A stretch of 64,000 nucleotides of DNA, from assembly GCF_030814135.1 (NCBI RefSeq), contig NZ_JAUSUQ010000009.1:1-64000 (forward strand), in the 5' to 3' direction. The notes under the pieces were generated by a model that was not told the DNA's origin, did no database searches, and saw only the letters and a program-made list of their open reading frames with translations. This DNA is from Caldalkalibacillus uzonensis (lineage in GTDB: Bacteria > Bacillota > Bacilli > Caldalkalibacillales > Caldalkalibacillaceae). Of the stretch, positions 1 to 8,445 are shown piece by piece (position 1 is the stretch's first letter; each line of letters starts with the position of its first letter). The translations under genes and the position numbers were made by a program.

Positions 1-146
1 TTTCATCCATTTTGTTAATTCCCTACCGCGCTTCCGCTTGGGGGCCTTTTCATCCAGTTAACGGCTTTGCCATTACCTGTATGAAAAGGGAAATAAATCT
101 CCAACAAATATTTTACTCATACCAAAGGTGTCTAAGCGGGACTCGT

Positions 147-932
147 TCACATATGCCCTTCCTTCAATTGTTTCCAAATCCTTTGGGCAGCGATAATTCC
201 CCAAACGATACCGGCCAAAGGAATCACAAGGGTAACGATAAGCACTGAACCAATGTTTAACTCATCTAAGACAATACTTAACACGATCAGTAACAGACCC
301 GCCAAGACCATAGCCAAGCTCATTCTTTTATTAAACACCTGGTTTACTTCCTGGGAACGATGACCCGGCCACCAGGGGATATTGACAGGCAAGTGGCTGC
401 GGTAAAAAAGTAATCCTAACAATACAAAAAACAAACCTATTAATAGATCAACACCGATCCGGAGCCACCATGTGTGTGAATCAGTGCCAGGCATATTCCA
501 ATATATGACGTAAGCCTGTATGCTAATAAACATGACTGTTAAAAACACTTTAAGAAAGGCAAATAGGCGGGCCATTTCCTGTTTTTGTTTCCCGGTTAGT
601 CCCCCGCTCTCTCCGCCATTCTGCTGAGCGTCTTCTTCAGAGTCAGTCTGAAAATAATACATCCAAGAAAGCGCCAGCCAGTGCATGAGATTATTAAACA
701 GGACAAGCCCCATGCCCAATACTGGGATAAACCACAGGGTAAAGGATGAGGATTCATAACGAGTAGGCTCACCGGAAGGATTGAAATGAACGGCAATCTT
801 CTCAGGTAACATAGGCCGAAAAAGAACTCCTGTCACCAGTGCAGCCAAAAGAAGCAGATATAACACCACATCCAATGCAGAGATGAGCGGCGGCCGCTCA
901 GGAGCTTGCGTCCTATAATGATTTGTACCCAT
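147..932 (-). CDS. DUF1648-domain membrane protein
   Basis: Integral membrane protein of about 261 residues with five or six hydrophobic segments. Just after the first helix it carries the DUF1648 pattern (P-E-K-I-A-V-H-F-N-P-S-G-E-P), the usual signature of SdpI/YvaZ-like Bacillus membrane proteins. A longer reading frame begins at a GTG at 941, but that GTG overlaps the ribosome binding site GAAGGAG. The ATG at 932 sits eight bases behind it and is the likely start. Molecular function is unknown; some relatives are immunity or protease-linked proteins, which cannot be decided here. No operon partner is visible. Confidence 0.75.
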   Translation of the reverse strand: MGTNHYRTQAPERPPLISALDVVLYLLLLAALVTGVLFRPMLPEKIAVHFNPSGEPTRYESSSFTLWFIPVLGMGLVLFNNLMHWLALSWMYYFQTDSEEDAQQNGGESGGLTGKQKQEMARLFAFLKVFLTVMFISIQAYVIYWNMPGTDSHTWWLRIGVDLLIGLFFVLLGLLFYRSHLPVNIPWWPGHRSQEVNQVFNKRMSLAMVLAGLLLIVLSIVLDELNIGSVLIVTLVIPLAGIVWGIIAAQRIWKQLKEGHM

Positions 933-1145
933 AACTTGCACTCCTTCTTTAAGGATAAAGGTATACTTTAAACATTTTCCTGACCAGACTTCCTAACCAT
1001 TCTGCATATCCCTATTATCTGACCAAACTTTATCCGGTAAAATAAAAAAGCAACTGACGCTTGAGGATAAGCCGTTACTTTGATGACTTACTATGTTACT
1101 TTTCATGCGATCTTGATCAAGCAATAGAAATTATTTACATAATCC

Positions 1146-1221
1146 TGGTGAGCCCGGCAGGACTCGAACCTGCATCGACGGCTTAGGAGGCCGCTGCTCT
1201 ATCCCGTTGAGCTACGGGCTC
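1146..1221 (-). tRNA. tRNA-Arg (anticodon CCT), CCA encoded
   Basis: The reverse strand folds as a full cloverleaf: acceptor GAGCCCG pairs with CGGGCTC, the D arm is GCTC/GAGC, the anticodon stem GCGGC/GCCGT encloses loop CTCCTAA (anticodon CCT), and the T arm has loop TTCGAGT. Discriminator A and a genomically encoded CCA follow. It reads AGG codons. Confidence 0.96.
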
Positions 1222-1330
1222 AATAATTGACCATTAAAATAGCTAACACGAGGTTATTATACCATGCTTAGAGCCTTTTGTCAGCTGGACTTATTGTTCA
1301 CATTTAAATAAGATGCCAAGGCCTTACAGA

Positions 1331-1834
1331 TTACTTATTCTTTAGATTAAAAATTTCATGCTCAAGCTGGGCAATTTTATAGTCATAAAACTTCAAATCT
1401 TCTTTTCTGACCATGTTTTCTTCTATTTGCTTCAGCCTCACTTCCATCCTTGCTGTACGTTCACCAATTTCGAGTACTGCCCGGCGAACATAAGGAAAGT
1501 CTTTGACTTTTTCCTCTATATTGGCTACTCTGTTTTCAATTTTGGCAATGTCATCCTTCGTTGCCATGTTGGCGATGTCATCCTTTGTCGCCATGTTGGC
1601 GATGTCATCCTTCGTTGCCATGTTGGCAATGTCATCCTTTGTCGCCATGTTGGCGATGTCATCCTTCGTTGCCATATTGGCAATGTCATCCTTCGTTGCC
1701 ATGTTGGCGATGTCATCCTTTGTCGCCATGTTGGCGATGTCATCCTTCGTTGCCATATTGGCAATGTCATCCTTCGTTGCCATCGCCTTTTTTATGGATT
1801 CAATTTCTTGTAAAACCATATCCAATTTATCCAT
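1331..1834 (-). CDS. Coiled-coil protein with nine MATKDDIAN repeats
   Basis: A 167-residue soluble protein. After a short N-terminal helix (LDMVLQEIESIKKA) come nine tandem copies of the nonapeptide MATKDDIAN (residues about 18-98), the last ending DDIAK. A heptad-rich coiled coil with IENRVANIEEKV and ARMEVRLKQIEENM follows. The start ATG has GAGGAGACTGGTCTC upstream. At DNA level the 27-base unit differs only at a few synonymous positions, so the array expanded recently. I recognise no enzyme domain; a fibrous or scaffold-like oligomer is an inference. Confidence 0.7.
   Translation of the reverse strand: MDKLDMVLQEIESIKKAMATKDDIANMATKDDIANMATKDDIANMATKDDIANMATKDDIANMATKDDIANMATKDDIANMATKDDIANMATKDDIAKIENRVANIEEKVKDFPYVRRAVLEIGERTARMEVRLKQIEENMVRKEDLKFYDYKIAQLEHEIFNLKNK
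1525..1794 (-). repeat. Nine-copy 27-bp tandem repeat inside a CDS
   Basis: Nine 27-base units encode MATKDDIAN. Units differ by ggcgatg/ggcaatg, cttcgtt/ctttgtc and ccatg/ccata only. The order of these variants partly repeats with an 81-base period, pointing to duplication of three-unit blocks by slippage or unequal crossing over. Confidence 0.9.
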
Positions 1835-1999
1835 GAGACCAGTCTCCTCATTTCAAAAAGATTAGATTAAGAACAAATGTTCTACATATGTTTAATATAG
1901 CAAATAAATAAGAATAATTCAACGAAAATATTAAAAAAATTGCGGTCTACAACTTGTTACTAAACGGGGCTTGAATACACCTAAGGGTATTAAGTGACG

Positions 2000-2716
2000 T
2001 TAAGAAGTTAACACCTTCACTTCTATACGTTTATTGTTCTTGCCTTTGCTTTTCACTTTTGTGATTTGCAGAATGCCTATTTCACCTGTCTCCTTTACGT
2101 GTGTTCCTCCGCAGGCCTGCTCATCAATATCACCAATTTTTACTAAGCGAATATCCTGTACTGCTGGAGGCAAGAGACTGACCAGTGTTTTAATTACACC
2201 CGGCATTTGTTCAGCTTCTTCCCGGCTGACAACGCGGAATGACACTGGATGATTGGCCTTGATTTGCCGGTTGGTTTCAGCTTCGATCTCCTTGATTTCC
2301 TCCTCAGACAGGTCTGACAAGTTGTTGAAGTCAATACGTGCCCGGCGTTCATAAATTTGGTTACCTGTACACAACGATCCATATTTGTTGTACACTACAG
2401 CGCCCAGCACATGCAATAAAGTGTGGTGCCGCATCAGGTTGTAACGTCTTTCCCAGTCCAAAACGAGTTGCACTTGATCCTTGGCTAATCGGTTTGCATT
2501 TTTAGTATAGTGAACAATTTGCCCATTTTGCTTTTTCACCTTGTACACTTCAAACTCCTGTCCGTTCTGTACAAGAAAACCGGTATCATGCTCTTGACCC
2601 CCTCCCCCCGGGTAAAAGATAGTTTGGTCAAGGATCACTTCCTCTCCATTAATTTGAACTACTTGTGCATTACACGATTTCAGATAACTGTTTTCCAGAA
2701 ACAACGCTATGGTCAT
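2000..2716 (-). CDS. AlaX-type alanyl-tRNA editing protein
   Basis: Free-standing editing domain related to the C-terminal half of alanyl-tRNA synthetase. It hydrolyses tRNA-Ala mischarged with serine (or glycine) in the cytoplasm. The protein is 238 residues, the size of medium AlaX proteins. The zinc site is visible: H98-x3-H102 in the HHTLLH segment, then C202 and H206 in the ACGGTH motif. An N-terminal beta domain with FYPGGGGQ (about residues 34-41) is typical. An upstream TTG opens the frame at 2740, but AGGAGGG lies eight bases before the ATG at 2716, so that ATG is chosen. Confidence 0.9.
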   Translation of the reverse strand: MTIALFLENSYLKSCNAQVVQINGEEVILDQTIFYPGGGGQEHDTGFLVQNGQEFEVYKVKKQNGQIVHYTKNANRLAKDQVQLVLDWERRYNLMRHHTLLHVLGAVVYNKYGSLCTGNQIYERRARIDFNNLSDLSEEEIKEIEAETNRQIKANHPVSFRVVSREEAEQMPGVIKTLVSLLPPAVQDIRLVKIGDIDEQACGGTHVKETGEIGILQITKVKSKGKNNKRIEVKVLTS

Positions 2717-2834
2717 GTCATTTCCCTCCTGGCCCAACAATGACTTTTTTAAAAAGATATCTTGTATAATCCAATGTTATCTTTATTTTAAACTTATCAT
2801 TACCGTATATAAAGAGCGCTCCAATTGATAACTT

Positions 2835-2861
2835 AGCTTACAGCGAAAAGTAAGCTATAAT
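2835..2861 (+). promoter_or_regulatory. Palindrome abutting a TATAAT box before the PrpR-like regulator
   Basis: A perfect inverted repeat AGCTTAC-8-GTAAGCT is followed immediately by TATAAT (2856-2861), about 35 bases before the regulator start. The -35 region is weak. The arrangement suggests an operator over the regulator's own promoter; which protein binds is not known. Confidence 0.4.
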
Positions 2862-2897
2862 AAGTGTAGCATAATGCAACAAAAGGTGGTGTAAAAG

Positions 2898-4694
2898 GTG
2901 AAGAAAATAAAAGCATTAGTGATCGCTCCCTATCCGGGATTAAAACAGCTGGCTAACACACTGGCCAAAGAACAAACATTATTTGATATAACAGTAAGGC
3001 AAGGAGATTTAGAAGAAGCAATCCCCATTGCCAAACAATTTGAAAAAGAAGGTTATGACCTGATTATCAGCCGCGGCGGAACAGCCCGGTTGTTAAGGGA
3101 ACATACATCATTGCCGGTCATTGAGATACAGGTATCAGGGTATGATATTCTGCGTACGTTAACCTTGGTTAAGGATTATAATACTGGCTTTCATCTCATA
3201 GGATTCCCTAACATTTGCCAGGGATTTGTCTCAGTATCTAATTTGTTACAGATTAACATCCCCCATACCATTATCCATTCCCAGGAAGAGGTAAGACAAG
3301 CTGTTCAAACAGCCAAAGCTGGTGGGGCCCGGATCATTATAGGAGACACAATTACGTATAAAACGGCAGAGGAATACGGCCTGCAAGGAATACTGATTAC
3401 GTCAGGCAAAGAGTCGCTATTAGAGGCATTTGAACAAGCAAGACAAACCTATGATATTATTGAAAACATGACTAAAAAGGTGCAAGCCTATGCACAATTA
3501 CTGCAAAGGACAAAAGAACCCATTATCATTTATGATCAACAAGGAATCATTCAATTGGCCAACCCATCGTTTAAGAAAATGTTGCCTGCAATTGATGAAG
3601 AAGACATGAAAGGTTCTTCTGTTTATACCTATTTGCCGTTTTTAAAGCATATTGATACACATTCAAATCAAAAAACAGAAGCTCAAGAAACTTCACATAT
3701 GATAACGATTAATGGGCAAATGATTGAAGTTAACAAAGGAAGCTTAGAGTTGGCCCAGGGTAGCAAACAGTACTATTTAAGATTTTCTACTCAGTTAAAT
3801 CATTCAAATGGGAAGCATGCTATATCCATCATGACAACCACACCCGCCATTAGCTCTTTTTCCCAAATTCTCGGTACCAGCCAAGCCATAAAAAATGTGA
3901 TTGAACAAGGGCAAAGCCTGGCACAACAAACCGGCCCAATTGCATTGTACGGTGAAAACGGAACAGGAAAGAAAACATTAGCTGGTATTATCCATAGTTC
4001 CGGCCTGCAACAAGAGGGAGACTTTTTACTGATCCGCATCAATCATGATTCTCAGGAGGCTATGGAACGTTTAATACAGCTATTAGGCAATATTGACTTG
4101 GGAACACTTGCAATACAAGGAATTGAGTGTTTGGCAATCAACAAGCAAGAGAAAATTACAGCGGCGATTGAGACGAAAAAGTGCCAGGTTATTTTTATAT
4201 TCACCGAAAGTCCACTTGATTTACTTCAAAAGAAAAAATTGTCTCCTGAACTGGCTAAGCAAGTTAAGAAGAGGCAGATCAGATTGCCTTCGCTCAAAGA
4301 ACACTTGGAAGATTTGAACGAATATATTAGGATGTTTATCGCCCAATATAATGTGAAATTTGGGAAGCAAATTGTAGGTATTCGTGATCAGGCATTAAAC
4401 CTGCTTTATGAACATTCTTGGCCAGGAAATTTGAGTGAATTAAGCGATGTGATCGCCAAGGCGGTCCATTCAGCCACTGGAGAGTATATCGATCAAAATG
4501 ACCTTGTCCCTCATCTACAAGCGATTGATCATTGTGGTGATTTAGAAAAAGTGCCCATTGATTTGAATAAGCCATTGGCAGAAATCGAAAAAGATATTAT
4601 TACGAGAGTATTACAGGAAGAAAATATGAACCAAACCCGAGCCGCTCAGAGACTGGGGATCAATCGAAGCACTTTATGGCGAAAACTAAAATAA
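2898..4694 (+). CDS. PrpR-like regulator with PAS, degenerate AAA+ and Fis-type HTH domains
   Basis: A 598-residue regulator of the propionate-catabolism-activator type. Residues 1-190 form a PrpR_N sensor (conserved ISRGGTARLLR). A PAS-like segment lies around 195-300. An AAA+ domain with a Walker A-like GENGTGKK follows at about 350, and a Fis-type HTH sits at the end (NQTRAAQRLGINRSTLWRKL). The AAA+ domain has no GAFTGA loop, and its Walker B region is eroded. It therefore probably cannot open sigma-54 promoters and works with the housekeeping sigma. The GTG start has AAGGTGG upstream. It precedes the permease-kinase-dehydrogenase genes and very likely controls them in response to the acid sugar or a metabolite. 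Confidence 0.85.
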   Translation: MKKIKALVIAPYPGLKQLANTLAKEQTLFDITVRQGDLEEAIPIAKQFEKEGYDLIISRGGTARLLREHTSLPVIEIQVSGYDILRTLTLVKDYNTGFHLIGFPNICQGFVSVSNLLQINIPHTIIHSQEEVRQAVQTAKAGGARIIIGDTITYKTAEEYGLQGILITSGKESLLEAFEQARQTYDIIENMTKKVQAYAQLLQRTKEPIIIYDQQGIIQLANPSFKKMLPAIDEEDMKGSSVYTYLPFLKHIDTHSNQKTEAQETSHMITINGQMIEVNKGSLELAQGSKQYYLRFSTQLNHSNGKHAISIMTTTPAISSFSQILGTSQAIKNVIEQGQSLAQQTGPIALYGENGTGKKTLAGIIHSSGLQQEGDFLLIRINHDSQEAMERLIQLLGNIDLGTLAIQGIECLAINKQEKITAAIETKKCQVIFIFTESPLDLLQKKKLSPELAKQVKKRQIRLPSLKEHLEDLNEYIRMFIAQYNVKFGKQIVGIRDQALNLLYEHSWPGNLSELSDVIAKAVHSATGEYIDQNDLVPHLQAIDHCGDLEKVPIDLNKPLAEIEKDIITRVLQEENMNQTRAAQRLGINRSTLWRKLK

Positions 4695-4720
4695 CGTTGC
4701 ATATTGCAACGTTATTTTAG
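4686..4720 (+). terminator. Terminator hairpin after the PrpR-like regulator
   Basis: A perfect 16-base-pair inverted repeat with a three-base loop, beginning CTAAAATAACG and ending CGTTATTTTAG, followed by TTCTTTT. It overlaps the end of the regulator gene and separates it from the permease transcription unit. Confidence 0.8.
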
Positions 4721-4747
4721 TTCTTTTAATTTTTTCATAAAAAACTA

Positions 4748-4795
4748 TTGTTTTATATAACAATTTTTATTAAAATCAAAGTGAAAGCGCTTAGA
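4748..4795 (+). promoter_or_regulatory. Candidate promoter and cre site of the acid-sugar operon
   Basis: TTGTTT (4748-4753), a 17-base spacer and TAAAAT (4771-4776) form a plausible sigma-A promoter. Directly downstream, TGAAAGCGCTTAGA (4782-4795) matches the CcpA cre consensus at all but one position, placed to block transcription near +1. Catabolite repression by CcpA is the inference. An inverted repeat ATTGTT-6-AACAAT (4747-4764) overlaps the -35 box. Confidence 0.55.
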
Positions 4796-4861
4796 AAAAT
4801 AGATATGAGCATAAAATGTTTTATTTTGCAACAAAGCAATTAGTTTAAAGGGGGTAGTCAC

Positions 4862-5845
4862 ATGAAGATCAAGGCAACACTTGATCGGATTCCTGGCGGG
4901 ATGATGGTTGTACCGTTGTTGTTAGCGGCAACCATTAATACCTTTGCACCGGATCTGCTTAGAATTGGAGGCTTTACAGAAGCGCTATTTGTTAATGGTG
5001 CAAGCGCTTTAATCGCCCTGTTTTTGCTTTGTGCAGGGGCTCAAATTAACTTAAGAAATATAGGCGTCGCTATTGGAAAAGGCACCACCCTGCTGGTTGT
5101 TAAGTGGGTTGTCGGTGCTGCTGTAGGATTACTTGCTTATATCATGGCTGGACCAAATGGTTTGTTTTTGGGCTTGGCGCCTATTGCCATCATTGCCGCT
5201 ATGACTAACAGCAACGGCGGTCTGTACATGGCCATTGTCGGACAGTACGGTAAAGAAGATGATAAGGCAGCTTACTCTATCTTAGCCCTAAACGACGGAC
5301 CTTTCCTAACCATGGTGGCGCTGGCCATCTTTGGGGCGATGGGCTTTGTTGACGGCATGTTCCCTGTAACCGCGTTTATCTCTGTCTTACTCCCGGTTGT
5401 TGTTGGAATGATCTTAGGTAACTTCGACTCTGAAATGAGGGATTTCTTGGCAAAAGGAAGCGATATGCTGATTCCGTTCTTTGCCTTTGCTTTGGGAATG
5501 GGCATTAACTTTGAAGCCATCATCCAGGGTGGTTTGAGCGGTGTCATGTTAGGTGTAGCCACCGTGCTGCTAACTGGAACTGCAGGCTATCTGGTCTTTA
5601 AAGCTTTTGGGTGGAATCCTATCGTCGGAGCAGCAGAAGGTTCTACGGCAGGTAATGCAGTGGCCACTCCAGCTGCTATAGCTGCGGCCAATGCATCTTT
5701 TGCCAGTGTGGCTGATCTGGCTACGGTCCAGGTGGCAGCCAGCACCGTAACCACAGCCATTTTATTACCCATTTACATTGCCTTCCTGGTTAAACGCTTA
5801 GAAAAGAAAAACAAGCTGCAGCAATACTATCAATCAGCAAATTAG
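4862..5845 (+). CDS. KdgT-family acid-sugar permease
   Basis: Inner-membrane symporter of the 2-keto-3-deoxygluconate permease family (327 residues, about ten hydrophobic segments). The start MKIKATLDRIPGGMM, the AMTNSNGGLYMA segment near residue 120, and the GAAEGSTAGNAVATPAA loop near residue 258 are family landmarks. The ATG lies behind AAAGGGGGTAGTCAC. It is first in a three-gene unit with a DUF1537 kinase and a PdxA-like dehydrogenase, so the substrate is more likely a four-carbon acid sugar (D-threonate or D-erythronate type) than 2-keto-3-deoxygluconate. That substrate assignment comes from context. Confidence 0.88.
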   Translation: MKIKATLDRIPGGMMVVPLLLAATINTFAPDLLRIGGFTEALFVNGASALIALFLLCAGAQINLRNIGVAIGKGTTLLVVKWVVGAAVGLLAYIMAGPNGLFLGLAPIAIIAAMTNSNGGLYMAIVGQYGKEDDKAAYSILALNDGPFLTMVALAIFGAMGFVDGMFPVTAFISVLLPVVVGMILGNFDSEMRDFLAKGSDMLIPFFAFALGMGINFEAIIQGGLSGVMLGVATVLLTGTAGYLVFKAFGWNPIVGAAEGSTAGNAVATPAAIAAANASFASVADLATVQVAASTVTTAILLPIYIAFLVKRLEKKNKLQQYYQSAN

Positions 5846-5848
5846 TCT

Positions 5849-5879
5849 GTAAGGCCCAGGTCCATGGCTTGGGCTTTAC
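5849..5879 (+). promoter_or_regulatory. Intercistronic hairpin between permease and kinase genes
   Basis: GTAAGGCCCAGG and CTTGGGCTTTAC pair over 12 bases (two G-T pairs) around a seven-base loop. There is no T-run, so it is more likely an mRNA stabiliser or partial attenuator than a terminator. Confidence 0.5.
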
Positions 5880-5903
5880 CCCATTTAATGAGGTGATCCA
5901 TGC

Positions 5904-7196
5904 ATGAAAATCGCAATCATTGCTGACGATTTAACAGGAGCCAATGATAGCGGGGTTCAACTGGCCCGCTATGGTTTAAAAACATCTGTATTGCTTGATC
6001 CCCAGCCGGGGCACTGGGTGAGCAGTGATGCCGTCGTAATAGATACAGACAGCCGTTCAGTTTGTGCAGAAGAAGCTTATCGACGAGTAAAAGCTGCAGC
6101 CCAGATGGTTAAAGCATATCATCCGATTATCTATAAAAAAATAGATTCTACGCTGAGAGGGAATATTGGAGCTGAGATAGACGCCGTCTATGATGCCATT
6201 CAACCCGCTTTTGTCGTGATCGCTCCCGGCTATCCCCAAAACGGGAGAACCGTGAGCAATGGATATCATTATTTACATGGCACATTATTGCATGAAACTG
6301 AGATTTCAAGAGATCCCAAGAGTCCTGTACGGGAATCTTATATCCCCGCCTTACTTGCCAGCCAGACCAAAAGGCCAGTGGGACTGATTACTCGTAAGAC
6401 CTTGCAACTTGGGTTTGAGGAGTTTAAAAACAAGCTGGATGAATGGCGCTTAAAGGAAACACCTTATATTGTTTTTGACTCTGAAACAGAAGAAGATCTG
6501 CAAAATCTGGCACAATATGTGCATGATATAGATGAAGCAGTGGTATGGGTTGGTTCTGCGGGTTTGGCCAATCACTTGCCAGAAATCTATCACTGGCAGA
6601 GGCCAAAAAAAGAGATCATGATCCCGGAAAATCAAGATCCCGTGTTATTTGTCGTGGGAAGTGTCAGCCAAGTTTCAAGAAAACAGTTAGACCGCGCTTT
6701 AGCCTTGTCTGACGTCAAGGGAATACAACTTCATTCTTTACAACTGGTGAGAGGAAATAAATGCCGTTCGGAGGAAACCGAAAGAGCCCTGCAGCAAGCC
6801 AAGCAGTGGGCTGAACAGGGATATCATATCGCCCTCTATTCCTCTGCCTCTCCCCATGAGGTGAAACAAGCACAAGAAGAAGGTAAAACAAGAGGATTAA
6901 CCCCTGCGGACGTCGGCAATCTGATCAGTGAAAGCCTGGGAATGGTTGCCTCTAAGCTGATCCAATTAGGTTACTTTAAGGGCATGTTGCTGACAGGTGG
7001 AGATACGGCCAGACAAGTATGTAACAATCTTGGCGTCAAGGGATTCGAATTGCTGGATGAACTGGAAACCGGAGTGCCAATAGGTACATTAATCAATGGT
7101 CTAAACCAGTATGTGATCACAAAAGCGGGGGCCTTTGGTTCTGAACATACTTTTATTCGTGCAATCAAACGATTACAAGGAGTAGATGCAAAATGA
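5904..7196 (+). CDS. Four-carbon acid sugar kinase (DUF1537 family)
   Basis: ATP-dependent kinase of the OtnK/DtnK (DUF1537) family, which phosphorylates D-threonate, D-erythronate or related acid sugars at O4. The N-terminal IIADDLTGANDSG (residues 4-16) and KKIDSTLRGN (about 76-85) bind the acid sugar. The C-terminal LLTGGDTA (about 361-368) is the family nucleotide motif. Length (430) is normal. It follows the permease and overlaps the next gene by four bases (ATGA), so the two are translationally coupled. Pairing with a PdxA2-type enzyme favours D-threonate kinase; D-erythronate is the alternative. Confidence 0.9.
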   Translation: MKIAIIADDLTGANDSGVQLARYGLKTSVLLDPQPGHWVSSDAVVIDTDSRSVCAEEAYRRVKAAAQMVKAYHPIIYKKIDSTLRGNIGAEIDAVYDAIQPAFVVIAPGYPQNGRTVSNGYHYLHGTLLHETEISRDPKSPVRESYIPALLASQTKRPVGLITRKTLQLGFEEFKNKLDEWRLKETPYIVFDSETEEDLQNLAQYVHDIDEAVVWVGSAGLANHLPEIYHWQRPKKEIMIPENQDPVLFVVGSVSQVSRKQLDRALALSDVKGIQLHSLQLVRGNKCRSEETERALQQAKQWAEQGYHIALYSSASPHEVKQAQEEGKTRGLTPADVGNLISESLGMVASKLIQLGYFKGMLLTGGDTARQVCNNLGVKGFELLDELETGVPIGTLINGLNQYVITKAGAFGSEHTFIRAIKRLQGVDAK

Positions 7197-8188
7197 AACC
7201 TGTGATAGGCATTACCATGGGGGACGCTGCCGGCATAGGACCGGAAATTATTGTTAAAGCGCTGAAAGATGTATCAATCTATGAGCAATGTCAACCTGTT
7301 GTGATTGGGGATGCCAAAATTTTAGAAAGGGCCAATCAAATCACAAACTCGGGATTAACGATTAGACCGATCTCAAACCTCCAGGAAGCAGCCTGCCGTT
7401 ATGGTACCATTGATTGCATTGATTTGGATTTACTTCCACCCGACTTACCTTTTGGCAAGGTATCTGCAGCAGCTGGCGACGCAGCTTTTCAATATGTCAG
7501 TCATGCCATCGAGCTGGCCAAAAAAGGTGAGATTCAGGCGATCTGCACCGCTCCCCTCAATAAAGAGGCACTGCATAAAGGAGGGCACATGTACCCGGGC
7601 CATACAGAAATATTGGCTGATTTAACAGGCACCGAAGATTATGCCATGATGCTCTCATCACCAAAGCTTAAAGTGATTCACATCACCACGCATGTGGGCT
7701 TAATTAAAGCCATTGAAATGATCAATCCAGAGCGGACATATAAGGTCATTAAATTGGCACATGAAACCCTGACAAAGGCAGGAAAAGAATATCCAAGCAT
7801 TGCTGTCTGCGGAATCAATCCTCATGCCGGTGAAAATGGCTTGTTTGGTAATGGTGAGGAAGAAGAAAAACTACTGCCTGGTATCCGCAAGGCCCAATCA
7901 GAAGGAATCAATGTATCTGGCCCGCATCCGGCGGATACACTCTTCTTCCGTGCAGGACGTGGTGATTTTGATATTGTGGTTGCCTGTTATCACGATCAAG
8001 GACACGGGCCTATAAAAGTACTTGGTCTGGAAGCAGGTGTTAATATTACTGTTGGATTAAAAGGGGGCATTATCCGTACATCTGTTGATCATGGGACTGC
8101 TTTTGATATTGCAGGGAAAAATATAGCTGATGAACGCAGTATGATTGAAGCTATTCGGGTGGCTGTAGAATTAGCTCCGAAAAGTTAG
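7193..8188 (+). CDS. pdxA2: PdxA2-type 4-phospho-acid-sugar dehydrogenase
   Basis: NAD-dependent oxidative decarboxylase of the PdxA family (331 residues). Visible landmarks are ITMGDAAGIGPEI at the start, the divalent-metal ligand segment YPGHTEILADL (about 128), CYHDQGHGPIKV (about 265) and VDHGTAFDIAGK (about 300). In vitamin B6 synthesis PdxA acts on 4-phosphohydroxythreonine. The paralogue PdxA2, always found with DUF1537 kinases, converts 4-phospho-D-threonate (or erythronate) to dihydroxyacetone phosphate and CO2. The ATGA overlap with the kinase gene supports the catabolic version. Confidence 0.9.
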   Translation: MKPVIGITMGDAAGIGPEIIVKALKDVSIYEQCQPVVIGDAKILERANQITNSGLTIRPISNLQEAACRYGTIDCIDLDLLPPDLPFGKVSAAAGDAAFQYVSHAIELAKKGEIQAICTAPLNKEALHKGGHMYPGHTEILADLTGTEDYAMMLSSPKLKVIHITTHVGLIKAIEMINPERTYKVIKLAHETLTKAGKEYPSIAVCGINPHAGENGLFGNGEEEEKLLPGIRKAQSEGINVSGPHPADTLFFRAGRGDFDIVVACYHDQGHGPIKVLGLEAGVNITVGLKGGIIRTSVDHGTAFDIAGKNIADERSMIEAIRVAVELAPKS

Positions 8189-8262
8189 TTCAAATATGAG
8201 ACAGAATATGTACGTAACGCCTTAAGGAAATTGATCGTCCAGGATCTCATGGATATTGTTCT

Positions 8263-8320
8263 AGACCGATGCCATTTGGTCGGGCGGCATGCCGCAAAAT
8301 TGGTATCTTGGCATCGGTCT
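8263..8320 (+). repeat. Nested inverted repeats after the acid-sugar operon
   Basis: The outer arms AGACCGATGCCA and TGGCATCGGTCT pair perfectly over 12 bases. The inner 34 bases contain the perfect palindrome GCGGCATGCCGC. It lies in the 257-base gap between the convergent pdxA2 and MBL genes. It could act as a bidirectional terminator, though T-runs are poor, or be an inserted repeat element. Confidence 0.6.
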
Positions 8321-8445
8321 TTGGAAAAGTTCGCATTCCCCATTTTCACAAGTTGAACTTTGTTCACTTACCAGAATGGCCAGGCGGTCAAACTCTCTGG
8401 CTAACCTACCAGTTCTTGGTACAATTGCTCTTATCCAACGTTAAA

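Noticed and set aside
1525..1794. CRISPR array
   Set aside because: Repeats are contiguous 27-base units without unique spacers and lie inside a coding frame.
1358..1865. Plus-strand ORFs of 151, 120 and 91 residues opposite the repeat gene
   Set aside because: They are low-complexity mirror translations of the 27-base tandem repeat, without ribosome binding sites.
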